Shown: in pieces, positions 41,146-53,995 of the stretch | How the letters are laid out: every line of letters begins with the position of its first letter | Position numbering within the stretch: the first letter of the stretch is position 1 | Origin: Allolobophora icterica | Taxonomy: Eukaryota > Annelida > Clitellata > Crassiclitellata > Lumbricidae | DNA length: 64,000 nt | Reading direction: 5' to 3' | Assembly: GCA_963556255.1 (NCBI GenBank) | Contig: OY744608.1 | Coordinates: 68,226,103 to 68,290,102, forward strand | The notes under the pieces: model-generated | The model's input: only the letters and a program-made list of their open reading frames with translations | Databases searched by the model: none | Told to the model about the DNA's origin: nothing | Position numbers and translations under genes: made by a program

Positions 41146-41267
41146 TAGAACGTGCGAGTAGGGGCATGAGAATCAATTTTTCACAGGTCTATATTAAAAT
41201 CTGCTGCAAGGAATGTATCATCTTCCATTGAGCTAATTTAGATAACAATTATTCCAGTGCTAAGTTG

Positions 41268-41463
41268 CAAGGCCGTAGCTAGGGGGGTGTTTTTGGTGTT
41301 TAAACACCCCCGAAATTAAATAATGTAAAAATGAAATAATGCATTTACTAACTCCAAACCCCTTGGTCGGTTGACTCGGTTGCATTTCGGCTTGCTCAAG
41401 GACGAGAAAACACCCCCCGAAACAGAAAACACCCCCCGAAACAAAATCCTGGCTACGGCCCTG
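41268..41463. mobile_element. Short hAT-like MITE (196 bp)
   Basis: TIR CAAGGCCGTAGCTAGG / CCTGGCTACGGCCCTG, perfect 8-bp duplication CTAAGTTG (41260-41267, 41464-41471). Confidence 0.9.
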
Positions 41464-41637
41464 CTAAGTTGAACAAGTTAATGTCATTAACCGGGGTCTA
41501 TATATAACTCAAATTGTGCGACTGTTCCTATTGACCTCGTACTTTTGACTATATATAAGACCTTCATAGGCATCACGTTGTTCCATTGCCCATTCTTCTC
41601 TGTGTAGTTGGGACTACCGTCCGTTTTTTATAAGGCT

Positions 41638-42216
41638 GTGACTAGCGGGCCTCCTGGCGGTCCGTTATATATATAGTCAACGTGATATTTTGTGACTAGC
41701 GGACCGCCAGGCGGCCCTGAAATTTCAAATACTAGGTCACGTGATTCCTCCAGAAGCCCTTTCAAGTCCGAATCCTTGGGCCAAAACATTGGCTACACTA
41801 ACCCTAAGACTAACCCTAAACGTCTGAAACCTGTCACTGAAAGACCCCCAGTCGGAACGATTGCTTTGTCTTTCGTTTTTTATAGTTTCTGCGTCCATAG
41901 GCCCCGCTTCGTGCAGCATAATCGCAGCGAGAAATATCGCAGTTCATTCCTGGCACGTACAGCCCTCTTCTGCGCATACTTTTTCTTGGATTATAACGTC
42001 TTGGCGTCACGCATTGGAAGAATACTAAACTTACTCGGTTCATACAGTTTTTTGGAATTTTCTAAGTCGTTAAAGCTAAAAATTTGACCAGCATAAATGA
42101 AACTGTCCGCTACGGCCGCCATGTTGCTTATGAAAGTAGCCACGTTCTCGAATCACGTGACTGGCGGCCCTCTAGTTTTTCGAAACTTGCGGGCCGCCTT
42201 GCAGTCTGCTAGTCAC
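41638..42216. mobile_element. Inverted-repeat element interrupting a LINE endonuclease fragment
   Basis: Left end GTGACTAGCGGACCGCC (41693) with an earlier similar copy at 41638; right end GGCGGCC...GCTAGTCAC (42150-42216). ACGTGATTC and GAATCACGT lie inside. The target duplication is not clear. Superfamily unknown. Confidence 0.5.
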
Positions 42217-42564
42217 TTCGTTTTGATAAAGAATCCTACCCCGCCTCCCTTCCCCACTGATCTGGTCCTGTGGATAGAGTCGTATCCAGGCATATGTACG
42301 GACTATGGAGTCAGCCGTAACCTCCTGCAAACACGTTTCTGTTAAAGCCAGAACAGTTGTCTGGACCATGGATAAAAGGACATTGATCTCTGGTAATTTA
42401 CTCGACAATCCCCTAGAATTAATATGCATTATGTAAAAGAAATTTTCCACAAATTTCATCAGCGTAGGCCTAAGTGCCAGTACATGGCTTAACTTCATTG
42501 TAATAGTTAATGTCGGGACCCACATCACGATTGTTAATAATAAAGGAGTGTTCATGACATTCAT
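42217..42564 (-). mobile_element. LINE endonuclease N-terminal fragment
   Basis: Minus-strand frame: MHINSRGLSSKLPEINVLL, VLALTETCLQ, GRRGRILYQNEV. This is the start of an AP-endonuclease domain. It is broken at 42216 by an inverted-repeat insertion. Confidence 0.65.
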
Positions 42565-42678
42565 CCGTCGGTTAAAGGCATGACATGTCTAAAATAGGCC
42601 GTCAGTTGTGCTCCTTGAAGTTGTATTGCATTTGGTTCACTGTCTTGCGCAAGCTCATCACTAGCCCCGTCAACAGGT

Positions 42679-42729
42679 GCAAGCGCCTTGAAATCCCAGA
42701 CAACACGTCTGGGATTTCAAGGCGCTTGC
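42679..42729. repeat. Perfect 23-bp hairpin with 5-base loop
   Basis: Arms 42679-42701 and 42707-42729 are exact reverse complements (GCAAGCGCCTTG... and ...CAAGGCGCTTGC) around AACAC. Confidence 0.9.
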
Positions 42730-42881
42730 TTTCGGAATCGAGCTTCACGCTGAGAGTGTATTATTAAGTACGCCGTCATTCGCGCTCCAATGCTTTGTTA
42801 TAGAACAGCTCGAGTTGTTCATTCAACCATTGTCCGTGAGTTGCCAAGCTTCGCATGAACAAATAGGTCAGTAGCCTTCGG

Positions 42882-43262
42882 TCGGTGTTTAATGTAGACG
42901 CCTTTGGGGGGGGAGATTCCCCAGGATTTGTGTTTCCCCCTCCCCAGAGGCCAGCAATATTATAATGTAGGACCTTTTAGGGAGGGAAATTCCCCCAGGA
43001 TAGATTGTTCCCCCCCCCGAGAGGTGAGTAATATACTTTTTGAGAGACGAATTCCTAAAAAAAAAGGTTATCAACGTTTTTTGAGAGAGTAATTCTTATA
43101 CTAAAAGTTTAAAATTGGACGAACAATGAAAGTTAAAAAAGTGTTAGGATGAAAGTTGAAAAAGTCTAAAACTCTTTGAAAATGAACGCAATGAAAAAAA
43201 TTGGTTGATCCCCCAGAAACCTTGTTTCCCCTCCGAGAAGAGGGGGACTAGATTAAACACTG
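42882..43262. mobile_element. hAT-like MITE, family A copy 2
   Basis: Ends CGGTGTTTAATG / CTAGATTAAACACTG, perfect 8-bp duplication GCCTTCGG (42874-42881, 43263-43270). Confidence 0.85.
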
Positions 43263-43710
43263 GCCTTCGGTGACTGGTGAATGAAGTTTAGAGTTTTACT
43301 GCACTTTGTAGTGTAATTTAACCATTATAACAGAAGGTAAGAATACTTGTTATTCGTTGTCCAGGTTGACCAGATTTCTCCAGGTAGATCCTTGGTCGAT
43401 GTGACTCTAATGGGCTTCTCATCCATCGACATGGTTTTTTAATGAAGACATCTCCTCCGCTCCCCATGTTCGGGCAATGATTTTGTTGCGAAGCAGTTTC
43501 CGAGCGTGGAAGTATATCTCGTTCATTTTGTTTAAATGTTCGTTGATGATTGTTAAATTGTCGAGTGAAAACATTGGTGACTATAGGCTTTATATTCGCT
43601 GTCTTATGTCTCCAATATTGTGTACGTGTTAGATTTGAATGATGCGCTTTTATAGTTAATCAAAGAAGTGATTGTTACACTCTTTTAAAATCGTCTGTGA
43701 GGCGTAAATG

Positions 43711-43945
43711 TGGGGCGTGGTGGCTCAGTGGTAAGTTCGGCGCCTTGTGACCGGAGGGTTGCAGGTTCGAATCCCACTCTAGCCGCTGCGTACGGACCTT
43801 GGGCAAGTCCTTCACTCGCGATTGCTCGTGGCGCTTCGGCGTGAAAACTCCGACACAGTATACCAATGCTGTAGTCGGGAGCGCCTCTGAGTAGTAGTTG
43901 ACTTCGAGAGGCGCTATAGAAATATCCGAAATAAATGACTAAAAA
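43711..43945 (+). mobile_element. tRNA-derived SINE
   Basis: A box TGGCTCAGTGG and B box GGTTCGAATCC. The body ends GAGGCGCTATAGAAATATCC and an A-rich tail. Confidence 0.8.
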
Positions 43946-44089
43946 AATAAAGTCTGTATCGTCGTATAACTTTACTTTTAGTGCATTGGTAAATGGATAT
44001 AAACTGTAAATAAGCCAGCCGTGTATTCATAGAGGGTCGCGATGATCCTTTCGGTTGATTTATTGACTACCGGAATGCTACAACGTTTG

Positions 44090-44530
44090 TTACATTGACT
44101 GCTTTATGCGGTATGTCAATAAACTATTGATTTGATTGATTGTTTTGATGTAGATCGTTGGGTCAGGGGGGTCAACAGGTCGAGAGGTCAGATGCAGGGA
44201 CCGACGTGCTCTGTAGACTTCATCCCGAACACGTCGCACAGTAAAACGGACGACTATGGGTCGTATCGTTCCCTTCTTGCCTCGGCTGACACGAAGGGCA
44301 GTCGATTTGTCTTGCCTGCAGATTGTAACTCTCAGTCGGTCATTGCAAAGATCCATGACCGGATCACAGAGTGCAGAAGTGTTTTCTCCCGGATCATTGC
44401 CTCCCACCTCCCGTTCATGGGTTTCTTTTGATTCATCCACCTCCGGAATTCCATGGGTCACGAGATTTTCAGCCTTAGGAGAAAATTGGACCCCTCCCCT
44501 CCCTGTACGCACACGTACTTTTTTCCACAT
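44090..44530 (-). mobile_element. LINE ORF1-like fragment
   Basis: The minus strand encodes ENLVTHGIPEVDES, DRLRVTICRQDKSTALRVSRG and IRPIVVRFTVRRVRDEVYRARRSL. This is the HGIPE...RPIVVRF pattern of L1-type ORF1 RNA-binding proteins. No ORF2 follows. Confidence 0.6.
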
Positions 44531-45239
44531 TCACACCTGCGTACGTACGCTAAACATACCCTCCCTATAAGACCAGCTGCAGAATGTGTCAGTACGACAC
44601 TGCACTTTAGGCCAGATTGAAGGGTGAGTAATCCATGGACTCACTGCTGAGCTGTGGGATAGTTTAATAGTAGGTTCGGAGGTAAGGACCCTAAGGTGGC
44701 ATATAAGTGAAACCTCTCCCACAGTCCTACTTACCCTGTTAGTGCCTGACAGCTGAAAAGACTGAACTCTGGCACACTTGAAGGCTAATCAATTAAAGGC
44801 CAATATAGACAAATTATAGGTTTTACTCTCCCCCTCCTGTTTCATATGCGTACGTATATTTTCAGTAGACCCCCACCCCCACCCCCATTCGCAAGCATAC
44901 CCAAGCACATGCATTTGGGTTAACCCCTCCCCTCCATGCATACGTAATATATGGATGGCCCGTTTTTTTATAGTATTTTGTCGGGTGTTTTTTGTGTGCT
45001 ATAATGAGTATATGATTTGATTTTGTATTATTTGGGCGACCGGCGAGATGAGTCCTACGAGACTTCTCCGGTAGCCTGCCACTATATCTGTATAATATGT
45101 TATTGCTGTGATTGTTTCATTTGGTGGCGAATAAATTACTTACTTACTTACTTACCGTTACAGTAGGTTTCAGTTCGTTCAAGCCTCACTTTGCGATCCA
45201 TCCTAAGATGCTTTTACTTGGCATTTGTGTATACTAGCC

Positions 45240-45890
45240 AGTCTTTGTATGGTATGGTAAGGTATCTGGGAATTTATAAAGCGCGTCTCTCAGCGCAAAT
45301 ATTCAGAGGCGCTCTTAGGATGTGAGCCTCGCAGAAACAGAAAAGACTTGTAAACGATCAACAACAGAGAGACAGAACGTAGTAAATAGGGTCCCACGCA
45401 GTACCAAGGGAGTTCCATAGGGATAGGTCCACGACAGCGAAAGATCGAGATTGAGCCAGGGCAGACCTCAACGGGGGAACAAACAGATCAAGCCGATTCA
45501 GAGAACGCAGGGGTCGATGGGAAGAAGCAGAGAGAGGTTTGCACATCAGGTCACAAAGGTACGCTAGAGCTACGCCCCGTTGCGCCTTAGAGACTAGTGT
45601 TATGACCTTGAAGTGGATACCAGCGGGGACAGGAAGCCAATGCAAGACATCGGTCATGTAAGTAGAGATGGACGAGAATCGAGAACGATAAGCAATGAAA
45701 CGAGCAGCTGTGTTAAATACCGATTGAAGGGCAGAAAGACGGACTTTCGGAAGGCCTACCAGTAAAGAATTACAATAATCGAGGCGGCGACAGATGAAGG
45801 CATGGATAATGGTAGGGAAAACTGCAGGAAAGACGGAGGACGGACAGCTCGCAGTCTCCTCAAGTGGTAGAAGCTTTGTGTCAGATAACT
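45240..45890 (-). mobile_element. CR1/L2-like LINE 3' fragment
   Basis: Minus-strand frame reads LHWLPVPAGIHFKVITLVSK, ALAYLCDL and RSLNRLDLFVPP. It has a GCGCTTTATAAATTCCC 3' region and a (TACCA)-like tail at 45240-45260. Non-functional. Confidence 0.8.
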
Positions 45891-46004
45891 ATGAAACCTA
45901 AACAACTCAACACAGGAAGAAACTTTCTGCTTTAATTTAAAAGGCTACTGTTTTCTGACTCTTCCCTCCTGGAAGCTAATTTAATCACAACATTAGGGAA
46001 CCAC

Positions 46005-46375
46005 TTGAAACAATGAAGATCCTCGCTGTTACTGTCAGCAGCGATCTGAGATCCATCTGTTCTAGTTCCCTTTACGCGCTGCGCGTCCTGAGAGCACAGG
46101 ACCTAAGCCCTGAAGCGATACATTTGGTGAAGCGGCACTAGGGTTGCCCGATTCCTATATGCAGTATCGGTCCGGTGGGGATTTGCTGCAGCCCCCGAGC
46201 GTCAGAGATTAGAATATTTCCTAGCCAGAAAGAGGCGACTGGGATACCTGCGAGAAGGTTCACCAACTGTTGCGAAGCGGGTCAAGCGGGCAGATGGTGG
46301 CGTGCTCCAGGCAGTGGTCTGGAATGCCTCTCGTGTACTTCGCTGCCTTTTCCACCTATAGCGGAAGGAATAAGA
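46005..46375 (+). mobile_element. Daphne-like LINE C-terminal fragment (SLC5 copy 3 downstream flank)
   Basis: Contains SLYALRVLRAQDLSPEA and, in another frame, LARKRRLGYLREGSPTVAKR. It is the uninterrupted paralogue of 21780-23020, so this LINE predates the segmental duplication. Confidence 0.65.
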
Positions 46376-47057
46376 CCCCGTGTCCACCTTTAGAACATCC
46401 ACACAAAGACGATTTGAATCATATTCCGAGAGTAGCCTACTATATAACGATAATATTTTCCGAGTCTGAGTTGCTAATTTTCGTTAAGTACTAGTACTTT
46501 ATTTGCTCATTCATCTGTTCAAGGTTGCGGCGTGCCAACCAGTTTTGTTCAACAAACAATTGTACATACATGCATGCATACACACACTCACAAGCCAAGG
46601 GTTAATTGCGCGCATCGTTCAAAGAACAGTTTTACTACTTTCGGAATATCAATGAGACATTTCGGTCATAATCTAAGAGCGTTTACAGATACTGCATTAC
46701 ATTCGTATATTCAACGGATAGCAGACATGGTAAGCATCCAACTAACGGCTATCCAAAATTCATTCAGAAACAAAGTTCTTTTAAAACTAAAGACAATTTC
46801 TTTGACTTCAGTAACGTACGATTCCAAAATTACTGTCGCAGGGACTGTTTCCAACTAGCTGGAAGAATTCGCAAGGGATAAGCCGACAGCAAATAACAAC
46901 ATTGTTTTGATCTAAACGGAAGACTACTATAAGCAAATACTAATATAAGCAAAGGCTACTTTAAGTGAAGACTACTATACTAAAAATTCCAACGATCTGC
47001 GAAAGTAGAACGAGTTTTGCAAGCAGTCGTTGGGTAGATTTCTTCTGTTGAGTATAG
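46376..47057. other. Downstream spacer of SLC5 copy 3, no gene seen
   Basis: Partly alignable with 23390-24230 (CATATTCCGAGAGTA, CACACTCACAAGCCAAG, TTTTGATCTAAACGGAA), showing it is part of the segmental duplication. Copy 2 carries two extra hAT-like elements here. Confidence 0.55.
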
Positions 47058-47231
47058 TTAGAATATTTCTGTATTCTTGAGCAACACATCTGTCCTTCCG
47101 TTTCTCTGTTTGCTTGTCGCTTCGTTTCTCTGTTTACGTGTAGACGACATATCTCTAAATTTTGGCTTGGAATGCTTTTCACTCTGTGCCTTCATGATCT
47201 CGGTCGCTTCAGCTTGAAGTAGGCCTACAAC
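47058..47231 (-). CDS. Candidate exon 16 of SLC5 copy 3
   Basis: 57 residues from VVGLLQAEATEIM to LLKNTEIF then TAA, behind an acceptor CAG identical in position to copy 2. Exon 15 of this copy ends at a GTAGGC donor (49034), also giving a 131-bp exon. An inserted hAT-like element (47542-48831) lies in this intron. Confidence 0.5.
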   Translation of the reverse strand, partial: VVGLLQAEATEIMKAQSEKHSKPKFRDMSSTRKQRNEATSKQRNGRTDVLLKNTEIF

Positions 47232-47541
47232 CTGTTTAATTCAGATCAAAGACTGTAATTAGCGTGCAGTTCCTCTGATAATTTATTCATATTATTTCAT
47301 ATACCTATATGTAAATAAATAAAATAAAACCCAAAAATGTAATAATATTATCAGCTTAAATAGTACCTTGGCAGTAACAAAGCTAAAATTAATATTATTA
47401 TCGTATTTTTATTTTTACTCGAAGTGCATCTTTAACCAGGGTAAGTAATGAATGTGTAGATAGGCTAGGCTTCGCCTATGACCAAACCAAGCAACTCCTC
47501 TTTATTGCCTAGGAATAGATGAGCAATCAAGCTATAGATAC

Positions 47542-48831
47542 TAGTCCCCGGCGCCGCCGCCATCCGCCGCCGCCGCCGCCGCTAAGCCCTCAAGTCGAAA
47601 CCAGTCGCTAAGCTATCGACTGCTAGCGACTTCGTTCACGTAATATTTTGCTTAGCGTTTTAATCGCGGTTTCCAATTTTCGATATGACGAAGACATCAG
47701 CAGCAGGACATGAGCAACACTTACAATACAATACAATACAATATTCATACAATATAACGTTCGTTTGTTGAGGAAAACAAGCTGACATGTATGCCGCAAC
47801 TTGGTACATTATGAGAGAAAGAGTTTGCTCTATTAGTAAGAGTTCTTACAGAGAATACGGGTATATATGTTATAGTTGCTGTTGTCTTTTTTGGTAACGT
47901 GATTTTGTGCACTCTATTAGGAAGATGGTGTTGATGATAACGAAAAGAGAGGAAAAATTAGCGTGAAATTTGTCTGGGGGTTCAACTTTCCTAGTCTTTC
48001 TTGGGACCCCACAGTTGAGTCTTCTTTGCACAGCCCGGGGTTCGTATCCAACCTCCTCAGTTGTGCTAGTGTGATTGAGCATTATTAGGAATCTCTGACA
48101 AAGAGAAGAAATTTCTATGGTGTATGATGTATGCATTTTTTGAATTTTCTCAACAAAGGAATTGATTTTGATTTGAGTTTGACTTGCAAAACTGCTAGCA
48201 TTCAAATAAGCTGATTTCAAACTTCGCCGACTGTTAAATACGAATGAAATATTCAACTCCATATGGATCAAAGTCTAACCCACTCCAGTCTTTTTCTACA
48301 ATTCTCACACTAAGTTCCGAAATACACAATATATACGGAATACTCTGCTACTGCCTCAAAGAGGCATGTATCAGCAGTTTCGACCACCTGGTTGGCCGTG
48401 AGATCTGGTACTGCTATAAATCATCCTCGCTTCATTCGATTTATCAAGCGCTCAATTTTACGAATTCACATTAACATTAATTTCCACAGTCATCGCGCGT
48501 CTGTCCTCTGTCAGCATGACCGCATGGAGCGGAGCCCGTATTCCCATATTGGACCCGTATAGAGCCCATATGGGTTCCATCTAATGCCCACAGAAATGAT
48601 GGCACGGTCAGTACAGTGTGCGGTGAAATGCATTATATTGTTAGGTAATCAGGTATGTCCAATAAACATACCTCATTACCTGAGAAGTTGATAGCAAGTC
48701 GCTAAGTCAGTCGATAACTCTAAGCGACTTAGCCAGTCGATGAGTATGCGACTTAGTCGACTGAGTCGCTAAGTCAGTCGCTAACTCATCAAGTCAGTCG
48801 GTAACTCCTTAGCGACTGACTCCGGGTACTA
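47542..48831. mobile_element. Non-autonomous hAT-like element with subterminal GTCGCTAAGT repeats
   Basis: 1290 bp, ends TAGTCCCCGG / CCGGGTACTA, perfect 8-bp duplication ATAGATAC (47534-47541, 48832-48839). The right end is packed with AGTCGCTAAGTCAGTCG-type motifs and the left end has a CCGCCG tract. The paralogous site near 25.41 kb is empty, proving insertion after duplication. Confidence 0.88.
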
Positions 48832-49891
48832 ATAGATACCCAGGACGGTACATTGCTTTTAAGCTATTATACACGCTGAAAAGCGCATCTTATACCTCTA
48901 GAGTCTAGCACATACGTGGTTTATTGTTATCGATGACTATCAAATTTAATTACCTTCTGTGATCAAGAGGTTTATTTCATTTATAAGTCAAAGGCCCAAG
49001 TATATAAACAGCGAAAATACTAAGTAGGCCTACCAAAGTCTTGTAGTTGACATGGGAATCTACTTTCGAAGCTGATTCTGATTCCGAGTCGCCTCTAAAC
49101 CGGAAACACTGCCTGAAATTGATCAGAAGTTTCTCGTCCACATTCTCTTCTTCCGACCGGTCTCCTGTCAACAAAGGAACACATATCATTTACCCCTTTG
49201 TTTACTTAATTTTAAGTGCTTCTATTCATATTCCCACCGATCTGAAGGTTGAAACATTACCAGACTAAGCCTACAGATCAAAGATATGCAACGAAATCCA
49301 TTCTACCAAAAAATAGTTCCAAAAACGACTGGACCGTGGGTTTGCTTCGGAGTCCACAACCATTCTTAAAAGTGTAACAAGATAACTCCACCACATAGTA
49401 TGCGATTTTGTGAGACCTGTATAGGATAATTGGCAGATTATGGAACTGAAATTTAAAGAAGTCAATAGTGCAATCGATGCCTGATCAACCTGATGAGTTA
49501 TTTACAAACTTATAAGAAGAACGAAAATACTAGACAATAGCAAACGCTGCGGGAAACTTACACTCAAAGATGGTCTTTCATTCATAGTTCAAATTTAGGG
49601 TAAGTTGATTGCCAAATTAAATTCAGAAAGTAGTCATTCATATCTTACTGAGCAGAAAAGATGCTATGGATCCAACGCACACTGTGACGATCATCCATAA
49701 TAAGTTGTACCAGATGTACGAAATTGAATAGAATTTCTCTAACCCTTGCAGAGGAGCCTAACAAGAAAACAAATTCTCAACTAATCTCTTTCTAATCTTC
49801 GTGCATTTTAATCTTAGTGCCATCTTTTAACTTCATACCTCTTTATTGTAACTGGTTGCTGTGTGTCAACCAGGATGACCAAATAATAAAA

Positions 49892-49954
<63 letters not shown>

Positions 49955-50007
49955 GGTGTGTGTGTGTTTGTGTGTGTGTTTGTGTGTGTGTTTGTGTGTG
50001 TGTGTTT

Positions 50008-50046
<39 letters not shown>

Positions 50047-50112
50047 TGTGTGTGTTTGTGTGTGCATGTGTGTGTTTGTGTGTTTGTGTGTTTGTGTGTG
50101 TGTGTGTGTGTA
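49892..50112. repeat. (AT)n-(GT)n microsatellite
   Basis: AT run to 49929, then imperfect GT repeats with GTTT and GGGT interruptions. In intron 13 of SLC5 copy 3. Confidence 0.95.
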
Positions 50113-51069
50113 GATATTTCAAACTGATTAATTGCCATGCTTTATTTCTTTTGTCCACTCCACGTTAGATTTTGGTGCATCGTGTGAAATTGATGGTTTG
50201 TGATGCTTGATTCTTGCCTTGCACTTGATAAGGGACTGTACACACATACATAGAACTCCATAATTACATGTATGTGTCCATGAATATTTCTTTATGATTA
50301 AGGTTCAGTATACATGTATGTGAAAGACGTAGCCATGATGCCGATGCCAGATCTCACAAGATGCGAATATAGGTTACTGATACTTTTATACTTACACAGA
50401 CATCGTACGTAGATTCCAGTGACTCTTTTAAATCGGTATTTCGTAGCTTATGTCGTGGAATCCAAGAGCATTACTTTACCTTTCTTTATTTTTCTTACCT
50501 TACTTTACCTCACAATAACAGAGAATTGTAGAATCTTTTAACAAGAAAAACAACGGTTTCATGAGACTCGGTACCAAGTAAATAGGCGTTTAACACGCAT
50601 TAAGGAATAGTAACGCAACCTCAATTGCCTGACTAGTCTGTTGGCGGATGTTCGTCATCGTTGCGTTAATCGGAGATTCGTCGAGGAAGTGGAAGATGGA
50701 GCTGGAGTTTGCGTCTTCATAGGTTGAAAACGTGAGATTGCTGGGCTTCATGCATCCATCGATGCTGAGAGAAGGAAGAGTCGGATGTCCTCTCTTCAGC
50801 GAGAAAGATCCAACGATCAACCAAAAGCTACCGATGATGCTCGTAATTCCGCCAATTAGTGCTCCCTGGAACAAACAAAAGTCTCAAGTACAATAGGTCT
50901 GGTGTAAATGAGAACAACGTTGGATTTACTGAAGTAAGATGCCTTGGGGAGATAAATTTAGATGTACTCTATCATCGGTATTGATACTTTAACACATATA
51001 GAGACATGGTACGTAGATTCCAGTTACTCAATAACTTATCTCGTGTTCAAGCATGTACATGGTGAAATG

Positions 51070-51945
51070 CAGTGCATCTAATCAAACTTCTAAAGCACCA
51101 CTCGAAGGCCAAGCGCAGGGCACCAGTCTATTCACGATCGCTGCGTCAAATCAGAGGTGTTTTTCCAAAGTGTAGTCCAAAGGAGGTCCGGGTCCGGTTA
51201 CCATGAGGAACCAGTCAAGAGAGGAGGCAGAGCAGTGGTTAAGGCGAGTGTCGTTTAGCGCGAGAAGAATTGGAGGATCAGATAAGTTAGGGTATTAGTT
51301 CTAGAAAAGGCGGACTTCAGACTATGAGTGGAAAGTCCGGGAGGTGACAGATAGAGGCGCATGAAGAGGAGGATGAAGGATGGGTTGCAATGGTGATGGC
51401 CAGTGTTTAATCTAGACGTCTTTGGGTGGGGGAATTTCCCCCAGGATTTAAGTTTCCCCCAGAGGCCAGCAATAATATAATGTAGAGACCTTTTGGGGAG
51501 GGAAATCCCCCCCAGGATATACGTTTGTTCCCCTCGAGAGGTGAGTAATATAAAAAGGTCATTAGCCTTTTTGAGAGAGTAATTCCTATAGAAAAAGTGG
51601 TCAATGACTTAAAAAGGTCATCAACTTTTTTGAAGATGGAATGTGAAATTTCAAAAAGTCTGAAACTTTTTCAAGATGGATCAAGTTACAATTCGTTGGT
51701 TTCCCCCCCCCAGAAACCTTGTTTCTCCTCCAAGGAGAGGGGGACTAGATTAAACACTGGGTGATGGTGGAGGAACTAAGTATCTGCGGAATTCAGGGGA
51801 GATCGTTCCAGAGGTGTGCTGCTGTGTTAGATAATGCTCGGTTGCAGAACTTGAAATGAGTAGTGACCGGGGGTTGAGAAAGACTGACAGAGGCTGATGA
51901 TCGGGTGGAGAAGAGTGGTAGTCATTTAGCCGGGCAAGGACAATT
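51070..51945 (-). mobile_element. CR1-like LINE 3' fragment in intron 12 of SLC5 copy 3, split by a hAT-like element
   Basis: Two parts (51070-51399 and 51760-51945) align with 27107-27475 and 31790-32290. The right part reads ISPEFRRYL on the minus strand. The intervening 360 bp is an inserted non-autonomous element. Confidence 0.7.
51400..51759. mobile_element. hAT-like MITE, family A copy 3
   Basis: Ends CAGTGTTTAATCTAG / CTAGATTAAACACTG, 8-bp duplication GGTGATGG (51392-51399, 51760-51767). Inserted inside a LINE fragment whose paralogues are uninterrupted. Confidence 0.88.
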
Positions 51946-53376
51946 CGTTCAGTTAACTGAATAGAGAGCAAGCCGTGTTCCTTGTTTTTCTAATTGCATT
52001 AGTTTGGAAGAATTCACAGCTACGAAACGTACGATAAATTTAATTACACACACGAAGTACCTCTAGTACTGGTAGACCAGTGCACACCATCAAGACTTTT
52101 TTTTATCTTACCCGCACTCAATCTGTCTCGCTATTCCCATAACTGAAATTCCAAATAATATTATCATCTACGTCACGGCTTGGTTTAAGATTGCCGCTTG
52201 TCCTAATTTTCACTTGATGGTAATCCGACATGCACGACAGGTTTTGTTTGATTGTAAAGTAACAAATAGTGATTGTTGATATGACAAATAAATTAAGTTA
52301 TCCTTAACCATTGATAGATAAGTATAGATAACTGGTTCCATTACTATGTAAACTGAAAAGTACCTTCCAGTTGGCATATCGATTCATGCCTGCTAGCATG
52401 AACATACCGAAAATAGGACCCATCAAAGCACCACTCAGCGACATCACGACCTAAATGTGTAAAGGCAAAATTAATATAGATCTTGGGAGTAAGGGTAACT
52501 TGGGAATTCTCATATGCGCTTCAAATATAATTATACTACCGTATGAAACCATACGTATGACGTATTACGCCCACAAGGAAACACCGTTTCACGATAACAG
52601 ATAATCTCTAAACAAGTAGCTAAGAAATGACACTCAAACAAGTTTATTAAGTGTCTATGTTAGTGTTGTACCGAAATGTGGCAAGTCAGTCTTAAACGAT
52701 TATATTTTATAGAAAAAGGAAAATCATAATTTACTCGGTTCAACGTAGAAATTTAATGTACAACTTTGAACTTACTTATTTCTATTGGATTAATAGAAAA
52801 TTGCTGGGTTTGTTTTTTCTATTTGTGTTAATTCACCTTGATGATTGGATAAAAAGACGCTGACAATGATCGTAGCCTACCTGAAGTATTGGACCAGGAA
52901 TGGCAGATGCCACGAAAGCCAATCCAGTGGCAGCAATGCCAAACAAAATCACTACAATTTTAAATTAGTATTCATGTCGCTAGAAAAGTAAGACAGCACA
53001 GGAAATGTAATATATTTTAATGTAATGTAATACTTTTTAATGTAAAATAGTTTAACATAAGATAAGCTCTATCTTTGTAGAAACAGTCCTCGTAAGACCA
53101 CGAAGACGCTGAAAAAGGAAAACAATAGAATGACAGTAAGCTGGAGAAACAAGTGATGGAAAATGGGTGGAAATGTCCAACTAGAGCAACTACAGTAAAG
53201 GCGGTTGAGGACGGGTGAAGGCAGAGAGGGACAGATAAAGGTTGATAAGGTTCGATGAGAATACTGAGGATCATAAGAGGACAGAGAAGCAGATATGGAT
53301 GCAATAATTGACAGATGAAGAAAGAGGGGTCATTTGAGGACACCCGAGAGGTAGCCGACAGGAAGGCGCAGAGAAC

Positions 53377-53413
<37 letters not shown>

Positions 53414-53505
53414 ATATATATATGTCTATATATATATATATTGCTGGATATATCTTCTGCACCACTGACTACGAGATGTATGATGCTTAGGATAGATGAA
53501 CTAAC

Positions 53506-53620
53506 CTAGGAATCGGTTGAGCAGAGCTTTGCGTGACTCAGTCCAGTGCATCAGTTTTTCCATTGGAGAATGTCTTCCCAACAGTTCGCAGCAGATCCAC
53601 TCAACAACGATGACACTGAA
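53506..53620 (-). pseudogene. Frameshifted exon 10 of SLC5 copy 3
   Basis: The plus strand reads cagtttttcc here, where copies 1 and 2 have cagtttcc, giving a +2 insertion. On the minus strand this gives TGG AAA AAC TGA, a stop one codon after the frameshift. The acceptor TAG and donor GTTAGT are preserved. Confidence 0.8.
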
Positions 53621-53995
53621 CTACACAAACAGACACAAACAAACGAGCAACTTAACAATTTAGCTCTTATATATTTACCTCGCATATATAAGGCAATTGA
53701 TCAATGATGGTTGCCAATGAAAACGATTGAAAGACGAAAACGATGGTAATCATAACGAAGCGTAACCAAACATCATTAGACGATAACTAACCTGCCCATT
53801 CTTCTTTGTCTTCTTACCTGGCTGTGTCCATGTCATTCATTCCTGTCTCATACTCTCTCTTCACATCATTCTTTACCTCACTTCGTGCTTTTCTGTCTGT
53901 CTTCTTCTCCTCTTCTTCCATTCCTCTCACTCTCTCTGTCTCTCTCTTTCTGTCTGTCTGACAGACAGAAAGACAGAGAGACACTCTGTCTGTCT

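Noticed and set aside
41692..42087. 131-aa plus-strand ORF
   Set aside because: Inside an inverted-repeat element; both strands are open to similar lengths and no motif is recognisable.
43711..43785. tRNA gene
   Set aside because: Same reasoning: tRNA-derived head followed by a SINE body and tail.
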